A stretch of DNA of 36,894 bases from Fischerella sp. (lineage in GTDB: Bacteria; Cyanobacteriota; Cyanobacteriia; Cyanobacteriales; Nostocaceae), in the NCBI GenBank assembly GCA_026419705.1, contig JANZYY010000001.1, positions 1 through 36,894 on the forward strand. Reading direction: 5' to 3'. The notes under the pieces were generated by a model that saw only the letters and a list, made by a program, of their open reading frames with translations, was not told the origin of the DNA and did not search any database. Shown piece by piece: positions 31,353 through 36,894 of the stretch. How positions within the stretch are numbered: position 1 is the first letter of the stretch; the number at the start of each line of letters is the position of its first letter. A program made the position numbers and the translations under genes.

Positions 31353-32006
31353 ATGGCTAAGCACATTCAAGGTTCAGACAATTTCCAAATCCTACCTTCT
31401 CAAATGGAACTCGAATTTTTAGAAGCACTGCTACAACCAGAAGATAGTACCTATCCTTGGAATCCAACTGACGAACATTCAGAAGAATATTTTCTCCAAC
31501 TCGAACAACAGTTCTTACTTGAAGATGCACTGGCAGATGAATTAACCGGGCGATCGCAAGCTTTTCACAACAAGATAGAGATGCTATGGGTTTCCGCTGC
31601 TGCATACTACAAGTGTAATACAAAATCGCATCTTGTCGCCAGACTTCAAGAAAGTTTACAAACCAGTTTCGCTACTCGCGTACCCCAAGATTGGTTGAAG
31701 GCGATCGCCACCAAAGCTGCTGATGTTTTTGTTGCTAAACAATCAATAGCAGAACAGCTAGTAGAGTGCGTTCAAGCTGTACTGCCCGGTTGGGGAGCAG
31801 ATGATTTGTTGGTATTAGCTCGTCCCTACGCTTACGCAATGCGGAGTAGCGAACCACAAAATGAAAATCGAGAAAGTGTACTCAATCAAGTTGGCGAACA
31901 AGAATGGACCAATTTATCTGAAATCGAACAGGCAAGAGCTAGTTTGGCGATCGCTTACTACGCTTTGCGTGAACTAGATAGCATTCAAGGTGAAGGTGAA
32001 GCCTGA
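31353..32006 (+). CDS. Conserved protein of unknown function between CHAT-FHA and FHA-PrsW genes
   Basis: 217 residues, acidic, soluble, mostly helical by composition. N-terminal half LPSQMELEFLEALLQPEDST then YPWNPTD, then EEYFLQLEQQFLLEDALADE; C-terminal half has WGADDLLVLARPYAYAMRS and RASLAIAYYALREL. No signal peptide, membrane helix, cysteine cluster or catalytic motif is apparent and I recognise no family. A strong GGGAGG ribosome-binding site precedes it, so it is well translated if transcribed. It sits within the phosphatase/CHAT-FHA/FHA-PrsW block and is the best candidate there for a substrate, adaptor or regulator; that is inference from position only. Confidence 0.8.
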   Translation: MAKHIQGSDNFQILPSQMELEFLEALLQPEDSTYPWNPTDEHSEEYFLQLEQQFLLEDALADELTGRSQAFHNKIEMLWVSAAAYYKCNTKSHLVARLQESLQTSFATRVPQDWLKAIATKAADVFVAKQSIAEQLVECVQAVLPGWGADDLLVLARPYAYAMRSSEPQNENRESVLNQVGEQEWTNLSEIEQARASLAIAYYALRELDSIQGEGEA

Positions 32007-32228
32007 ACTCAAATTTTTATCGTGTTTATTTTTTGCTTTGCTCCCATCCCAATTCTTCTGGTGGCAAGCAACTTTGAGTAGGAAGTGACGCTTGGATTGC
32101 AAGTCTTTATTTCACTCGGGTTATTCAGGCTTAAGTTTGCCATCGTAAGGATGAGTTTAAGTAATTGCAAAACGAGCGTCATCTATCTGAAGACAGAAAA
32201 ATTTGATTAATCCCTTGATTGCTTTTGC

Positions 32229-33605
32229 TTATTTACGCTCGAGAAAGCGGGTAGCGAAATTATGCTCTCGTGTGGGTGATAATGCGCGTGCCTTGAGAAT
32301 AGCAGCCATTAAGAAAGCATAAGATAATACACCTACAACTACTAATAACAAGCCGTTGATAGTTCCTGTGGCATTCCATAAAGCGTGAAGTCCAGCAGAA
32401 GTAAGATAGCCAATCAGCAGAATCTGCCAGCTTTTTCTGGGCTTAAGAACAGCCAACCCGATAAAATAGCCTAGGTAGCCACTGTAAGCCATGTGTCCTG
32501 CTACAGAACCTAAAATACGGGGAATTAATAGTTGCAATCCAGCTAGTTGACCAGCTCCGTCCCCTGACTGTATGGAAACATTTTGTGTAATTTGTGGTAC
32601 ATACTGCCCCAATGTTTCCAATAAAGTAAAGCCTACAGCAGAAGCAGTTCCCAGAAGAATGCCATCTAGAGGTTCCCAGACACCGATACGTTCTCGCCAC
32701 GGTGAGCGCAGTCCCCTAGAAACCGCGTACGATAGTAGTAATGGCAATGCTTTCAGTAATTCTTCCATCAAACCAGCACCAAAAAAGTACCGGATCAATA
32801 ACTCTGTGAAGGTGATAGTTTCTTGATCTGAGGGTAAGTTACCAGGCAAGACATCGCGAAAGAAGAAAATAAAAAAATCTAATAGGGGACTCAGCAGGAT
32901 GAACATCGTTGTCAATCCTGAAAACATTAACACCCACCAAGGCTTGCGCTTTCCACACAATTGATAAATAAAGTAGTAAGCAGCGGATGCTATGTAAGTC
33001 CCCACAATCACTTGATTAGCTTGTGGATTCCCCACTGTGGCAAACATCAGGACCACAAAAACGACCGTAAGTACACCCGGTATGAGATAAGCTTTGCGAG
33101 TTAAATCTTTACCAGTCGAAATAATCGGAAACAATTGCGTGAAGCTAACCGAAGAATCTGGTACTGTTGGTGTTTGGTAGCCACCTGCTGGTGTCAGTGA
33201 TGTAGCTTCGGCAATGGATGCAATTATAGTAGATTGGTGGTTGAATTCGTACTCAAACAGTAATTCCGGACCATCATAACCGAGAGTAATGCGATCGCCC
33301 GGCATTAATTGCTGACAACCCTGCAAGCGTTGTCCATTTAAATAAGTACCATTAGCACTATTCAAATCGCAAATTACCCAGCTAGATTCCCGATCTGGAG
33401 AAGTAGGAAGAGGACGAACCACCGCATGACGACGAGATACCATGCGATACATCATGGCATCCAAGACTATTTGACAGCTAGGGTCGCGTCCAATTACTGC
33501 TTCTTTACTGGGGAACAAAGAGTAACGAAATCCCGACCCGTAAGCTGCTTCTTTAGCAGACACTAGCCGCAGAAATGCATTTCGTCTTGCGTATTTGCCT
33601 GTCAT
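32229..33605 (-). CDS. FHA-domain PrsW-family intramembrane metalloprotease
   Basis: 458 residues. N-terminal cytoplasmic FHA domain (~30-120): VIGRD (39-40), MVSRRHA (S57-H60), NSANGTYLNG (N85, N90), all phosphothreonine-binding hallmarks. A linker of about 50 residues is followed by a membrane domain of about 7-8 helices carrying the PrsW/CPBP signature: EELLK (E281, E282, K285), AGHMAYSGYLGY (H371) and AGLHALWNA (H407). PrsW in Bacillus cleaves an anti-sigma factor; in this fusion, proteolysis would be steered by phosphorylated partners. It converges with the 217-aa gene (223-bp gap). No ribosome-binding site is visible before ATG 33605. Together with the CHAT-FHA gene it makes two FHA-guided proteases in one block. 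Confidence 0.92.
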   Translation of the reverse strand: MTGKYARRNAFLRLVSAKEAAYGSGFRYSLFPSKEAVIGRDPSCQIVLDAMMYRMVSRRHAVVRPLPTSPDRESSWVICDLNSANGTYLNGQRLQGCQQLMPGDRITLGYDGPELLFEYEFNHQSTIIASIAEATSLTPAGGYQTPTVPDSSVSFTQLFPIISTGKDLTRKAYLIPGVLTVVFVVLMFATVGNPQANQVIVGTYIASAAYYFIYQLCGKRKPWWVLMFSGLTTMFILLSPLLDFFIFFFRDVLPGNLPSDQETITFTELLIRYFFGAGLMEELLKALPLLLSYAVSRGLRSPWRERIGVWEPLDGILLGTASAVGFTLLETLGQYVPQITQNVSIQSGDGAGQLAGLQLLIPRILGSVAGHMAYSGYLGYFIGLAVLKPRKSWQILLIGYLTSAGLHALWNATGTINGLLLVVVGVLSYAFLMAAILKARALSPTREHNFATRFLERK

Positions 33606-34024
33606 CGAGTTGCAGGGTGTTGCTAAACTGTTTTAAGAAAAAATTGGCACTAAGACTTAGCCTTAGCCACATCAATAGCAAAATTGCTAAATCCACTATA
33701 GCTTCACTCTCCGCTTAGGAATTAGAAATTAAAAAAATCAAAATAAATCCCTCTTCAATGCTTTCCTTGCTTCTCAATCTGTACACTTGTGTAATATTAA
33801 TCAGGTCATCACTATTTTCTATAATCTTGTTGCCTCAGTCAGTACAAATTAACACAGGAGAAAGATAAGGAATATACTGTACCCTTATCCTCTACTCACA
33901 CCAAAGGTAGGCACGACATTAAATTACAGCATTTCTAGGAAGAGAATACAACCCTCCCCAAGGGATACAGGGCTGATTCCCAGAAAATATCTGTATTCAC
34001 TAACTATCAAGGACGCACAGACGC

Positions 34025-34044
34025 GCAGCTAGCTAGCTAGCTGC
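34025..34044. repeat. (AGCT)4 perfect 20-bp palindrome
   Basis: Four AGCT units at 34027-34042 flanked by GC on both sides, giving a perfect self-complementary 20-mer. Function unknown; possibly a recombination or structure hot spot. Confidence 0.6.
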
Positions 34045-34200
34045 CTTCCACCAGGGTAGAGCACAAAGAGTCTACTCTGAAAATAAGACAGCGGTTGCGA
34101 AGGCAGAGGGCACAAGGAATAAAGATTTTGATCGGCGGTGCTGTACTCAAAGTTCATGACCCACTAATATCAATTTCCTTTAACTTTGAAACATATGTAG

Positions 34201-34336
34201 TCCCCCCAACCGGCTATAGAGAATCATTTGTATCAAACATTGAGAGAAATGGTATTAGAATTTGGTAGGGATTCAAAACTTTTATTACGTCGTATGAAAC
34301 CACCTTGGTGCCTTCCCAAGCAGGGTTGGGGGGGGA
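34201..34336. repeat. Inverted-repeat element TCCCCCCAACC...GGTTGGGGGGGGA
   Basis: TCCCCCCAACC at 34201-34211 pairs with GGTTGGGGGGGGA at 34324-34336 (two extra G). The ~112-bp interior is non-coding. A MITE-like element or a degenerate hairpin ending 22 bp past the DJ-1/PfpI stop. Confidence 0.4.
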
Positions 34337-34357
34337 ACCGTATTGGGCCTGTATTAG

Positions 34358-34960
34358 CTAACTGACTGCAGCCATCTCAGGATGCTCAATCTTAGTGCCG
34401 AGTACTTTCAGGAATTCCGCCAGCCAACGGGGATGAGCAGGCCAAGCCGGTGCAGTGACTAAATTACCATCAACTACGACCTCATCCGCTGGCTTATCTA
34501 CATAAATACCACCTGCACGGCGCACATCTGGACCACACGCAGGGTAGGCAGTACAATTCTTCCCTGCCAGTACATCTGCAGCTGCCAACAATTGCAAACC
34601 ATGACAAATGGCAGCTATGGGCTTGTTTGCTTGGGCAAAGTAACGAGTGATTTCTAGCACTTTCTCATTTAGGCGGATATATTCTGGTGCGCGACCTCCA
34701 GGAATTACTAGGGCATCGTAAGTATCAGCCTTTACTTCATCAAAGGTGGCATTGACCGTGAAATTATGACCTGGTTTTTCACTATAAGTTTGATCCCCTT
34801 CAAAATCGTGAATGGCGGTTCGCACCTTGTCGCCTGCTTTTTTATCAGGGCAAACTGCGTGAACGGTGTGTCCTACCATCTGCAGGGCTTGGAAAGGAAC
34901 CATGACCTCATAATCTTCTACATAATCCCCAACGAGCATAAGAATTTTCTTTGCAGCCAT
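34358..34960 (-). CDS. DJ-1/PfpI family protein (deglycase/peptidase-like)
   Basis: 200 residues, class I glutamine-amidotransferase-like fold, cytoplasmic. Seen: ILMLVGDYVEDYEVMVPFQAL with E16, VIPGGRAPEYIRLNEKVLE and the nucleophile elbow AICHGLQLL (C119-H120). Members related to YhbO/PfpI repair glyoxal-damaged proteins or act as stress-induced hydrolases; the exact activity here is not determinable. The start ATG 34960 has GAGGA 9 nt upstream. Monocistronic. Confidence 0.9.
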   Translation of the reverse strand: MAAKKILMLVGDYVEDYEVMVPFQALQMVGHTVHAVCPDKKAGDKVRTAIHDFEGDQTYSEKPGHNFTVNATFDEVKADTYDALVIPGGRAPEYIRLNEKVLEITRYFAQANKPIAAICHGLQLLAAADVLAGKNCTAYPACGPDVRRAGGIYVDKPADEVVVDGNLVTAPAWPAHPRWLAEFLKVLGTKIEHPEMAAVS

Positions 34961-35310
34961 ATTTTCATATCCTCACTTCTTCGAGCGTCAAAAAAGAGGT
35001 GTTGCTGATTGATTGATGTAGAAACGCTGCAAACAGCGCCTCTGGTACAAAGGTTTTGAAATCACACAAAATCTTGCATCGTACATAAAATCAGCAACGT
35101 CTATAATTAATTATCTACGTATCTTAGTGTCTTAGTGCCTTCGTGTCTTAGTGTTTTTGAGGTGTTACATCAAACAGGCATGAATAATGAACCGCCATAG
35201 ACACGTAGTGGCTTCCCGAAGGGTAGACGCCGAGAACGCCAAGAATTGAGTTTTTCCATGAAAGGAGAAAATAAAATTATCCCCCTGTCTTTGCAACGCC
35301 GTTTTTGATG
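34961..35310. repeat. Gap with an octamer array and GTAGACGCG-type repeat
   Basis: 350 bp without a gene. CTTAGTGT, CTTAGTGC, CTTCGTGT, CTTAGTGT at 35124-35155 form a four-copy 8-nt tandem. A GTAGACGCG-family palindrome follows at 35203-35232. The right part should contain the narM terminator, the left part the DJ-1/PfpI promoter. Confidence 0.55.
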
Positions 35311-35763
35311 TTATTGCAAATTAAACTCCCTCAAAGCTGGGATAAAGTTTTTATTTTCATGCCCAGGACGACTAAGTTTAATCAGGGCAAAACGCTGCAA
35401 GGGAGTGAGATTTGACCAGCATTCAGTAGTGATGGAAACGCCTACTTCTTGAGCTTTTTCACGAACACTAATTGGTACAGTACTAGCATCCATCCATGCA
35501 GGATGAGCCTCAATAGGCAATTCAACGGCGGGTGTACCGGTGCGTTGTAAAATCAATTCTTGGATATACTTGCGATAAGCCTGAATTTCAGATTCCGTAG
35601 TGCATGGTAATTCAACTAAGTTTTGACGCTCTAATTGAGTCATGTGGTTCCAATCTGATAATTTCAGCTTAATGCCACAAGTATCGAGTTTGTAACGTAC
35701 TTGCATGGGAATGCAACGCAGAGAATTCACAAAATCTGCCTCAAATTGAAAGAATTCTGACAT
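35311..35763 (-). CDS. narM: Nitrate reductase-associated protein NarM
   Basis: 150 residues, the size of the family (TIGR02664/PF09655). Seen: FFQFEADFVNSLRCIPMQVR at the N-terminus, KLDTCGIKLKLSDWN, LPCTTESEIQAYRKY, then LTPLQRFALIKLSRPGHENK and FIPALREF at the end. NarM is needed in cyanobacteria for active, ferredoxin-dependent nitrate reductase, probably through maturation or cofactor insertion. No nirA, nrt or narB gene is within this window, so narM is unlinked from the nitrate operon here. I see no NtcA box (GTA-N8-TAC) that I would defend upstream of it. Confidence 0.93.
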   Translation of the reverse strand: MSEFFQFEADFVNSLRCIPMQVRYKLDTCGIKLKLSDWNHMTQLERQNLVELPCTTESEIQAYRKYIQELILQRTGTPAVELPIEAHPAWMDASTVPISVREKAQEVGVSITTECWSNLTPLQRFALIKLSRPGHENKNFIPALREFNLQ

Positions 35764-35820
35764 AAGCCTGAGTAAATCTTGAATTCATCAAACCCAATAA
35801 TCAACTAATAATTAATTATT

Positions 35821-35862
35821 AACAAATAACAAATAACAAATAACAAACAACTATTAACTAAT
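35821..35862. repeat. AACAAAT heptamer array at the 3' end of the PsiE-like gene
   Basis: Six units in register: AACAAAT, AACAAAT, AACAAAT, AACAAAC, AACTATT, AACTAAT. The stop codon of the next gene (complement of 35858-35860) lies inside the last unit. Confidence 0.88.
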
Positions 35863-36310
35863 GTTTGGCGTTGGTGGTACGAATAATCCAATAACTTATT
35901 GAAAGAGAAAGTAGAGCTATTCCCAAACCAATAATATCAATGCCCGATACTTTATCTAAATCTAGAATAATAATTTTACGCGCTACTGCAATTAAAGAAG
36001 TTACTATCACTAATTCTACTTGTAAAACATGTTTTTTAAGATAACCTGTGATATTTTCCAAGATTTCCAAAGCAATCAAAATATTTAAAAATAAGCCAAA
36101 AATTTTAAATAATGTTGTATTAAATTTAGCGTATGGAGTGCTAAATAATTCTTTATATAGAAAAATACCCAAATCAATTATCGCTACAAAAATCACCACC
36201 AACATCAAAATAGAAAGAATTTTCGAGACTATCACCTCTATTTTTTCAACTAAATGCATAAATTTTTCATCTTTGCTGGCTTCCCGAATTCGCTGGAATA
36301 GTTTCCTCAT
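35858..36310 (-). CDS. PsiE-like phosphate-starvation-inducible family membrane protein
   Basis: 150 residues with four hydrophobic helices: ILSILMLVVIFVAIIDLGIF, IFGLFLNILIALEILENI, VELVIVTSLIAVARKIIILD and IIGLGIALLSLSISYWII. LEILENI...HVLQVELVIVTSLIAVARKI is the PsiE family core (PF06146). Members are induced by phosphate or carbon limitation in E. coli; the biochemical role is unknown. Basic N-terminus, ATG at 36310. 95 bp upstream of narM on the same strand, but separated by a heptamer array, so co-transcription is uncertain. Confidence 0.88.
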   Translation of the reverse strand: MRKLFQRIREASKDEKFMHLVEKIEVIVSKILSILMLVVIFVAIIDLGIFLYKELFSTPYAKFNTTLFKIFGLFLNILIALEILENITGYLKKHVLQVELVIVTSLIAVARKIIILDLDKVSGIDIIGLGIALLSLSISYWIIRTTNAKH

Positions 36311-36875
36311 CGGCTACACTTTCTAGTAGATAACTGGTGATAGCAGCTACATAACTTGGTTGTGATTATAAATCAAAAGTGGTGTACTAAAAAACGTCGG
36401 GCGAAATGATTAGGTAACAATAAATTGAGATAACTGGACAATACACAAATTTTGTGCATTAGTAGGTTATACCATTGCTTTACTAACCCGCACCGCTTTT
36501 TTTCAGTCAGACTCAATGCTAGTGGTTCATTGCATTAGTTTTGATAAGTTGTAAAAGTTTGTAGTTAGCGGCTCTAGCCCTTGAAATTGAGCGATAAATC
36601 GCTCACTACAAACCTCTCATAATTAATGCGATGAACCACTAGCTTCCTGCATCAAACGCATCTCTACTTACCAGATAACCTAGCAAGCTTGGATGATGCT
36701 CCACAGCAAATCAATTCTTAAATTTAAAAATTAAAACTTGTTATGGATAAATTTTTATCCATGACAAATTTGTAGTTAATAAACTCAAAAATACGTTTAT
36801 TTGACAGAGTACTATTCAGAGAGTGTTTTAATTCCCCCTTAAAACGGTATGGGAAGCTGATAAATAATCCTTAAC
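36311..36875. other. Terminal gene-free region
   Basis: 565 bp without coding frame, containing the nested palindromic element at 36518-36643. Whatever gene comes next is cut off by the end of the contig. Confidence 0.4.
36518..36643. repeat. 126-bp nested palindromic element (MITE-like)
   Basis: Outer arms GCTAGTGGTTCATTGCATTA (36518-36537) and its complement at 36624-36643 (one mismatch). An inner inverted repeat GTTTGTAGT/ACTACAAAC lies at 36557-36565 and 36605-36613. The left inner arm GTTTGTAGTTAGCG is identical to the element at 7368. No coding frame. Outer arms end in CTAG, which may be target or terminal sequence. Confidence 0.65.
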
Positions 36876-36894
36876 CTGTCTCTTATACACATCT
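36876..36894. other. Tn5/Nextera mosaic-end adapter remnant (reverse complement)
   Basis: CTGTCTCTTATACACATCT, the exact reverse complement of bases 1-19. Library adapter at the contig end. Confidence 0.97.

Larger units (their letters stand above)
33606..34357. other. 752-bp gene-free region
   Basis: No coding frame. Contains an AGCT-repeat palindrome (34025-34044) and a C/G-bounded inverted repeat pair (34201-34336). Carries the promoter of the FHA-PrsW gene at its left side. Confidence 0.4.

Overview
The window looks like chromosomal DNA of a filamentous, probably heterocyst-type (Nostocales-like) cyanobacterium. Evidence seen directly: very many GCGATCGC octamers (HIP1), a cyanobacterial NdhM, NarM, GlpX-type FBP/SBPase, UPF0182 and CtpB-type protease, and numerous 7-nt tandem arrays of the STRR kind known from heterocystous cyanobacteria. 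Both ends (1-19 and 36876-36894) are the Tn5/Nextera mosaic-end sequence, so the contig ends are library adapter, not biology, and the first gene is cut.

Layout. 1-1.0 kb: C-terminal part of a MalK-like ABC ATPase and a TPR scrap. 1.05-6.6 kb, minus strand: UPF0182 membrane protein, hemA, glpX. 7.0 kb: glutaredoxin. 7.7-10.2 kb, minus strand: a STAND P-loop NTPase with C-terminal TPRs. 10.2-12.4 kb: a gene graveyard holding a broken YefM/YoeB-like toxin-antitoxin pair and a broken NACHT-type NTPase, followed by a 140-bp heptamer array. 12.5-20.1 kb: PD-(D/E)XK nuclease, GNAT acetyltransferase, recJ, DUF218 protein, CtpB protease, GT2 glycosyltransferase. 20.4-24.7 kb: frameshifted GAF gene, NarL-type response regulator, a small unknown gene, a long gene-poor stretch, ndhM. 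24.9-26.2 kb: exported phytase-like esterase. 27.0-33.6 kb: the most interesting block, with a zinc-ribbon/PP2C phosphatase, a CHAT-FHA protein, a possible two-TM protein, an unknown 217-aa protein and an FHA-PrsW intramembrane protease. 34.4-36.3 kb: DJ-1/PfpI protein, narM and a PsiE-like membrane protein. A nested palindromic element lies near the right end.

How the genes may work together. Most are housekeeping genes with no obvious joint function. The 27-33.6 kb block is the exception: one phosphatase that would remove Ser/Thr phosphates, and two proteases of unrelated folds (caspase-like CHAT and PrsW), each fused to a phosphothreonine-reading FHA domain. I infer a phosphorylation-gated proteolytic signalling module; this is not proven by the sequence.

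A second pattern runs through the whole window: 7-nt periodic arrays, often switching to their reverse complement half-way (foldbacks), sit in most gene-gene gaps. In at least six genes the stop codon itself lies in such an array or touches it, and in recJ, the UPF0182 gene and the DUF218 gene repeat-like DNA is translated in frame.
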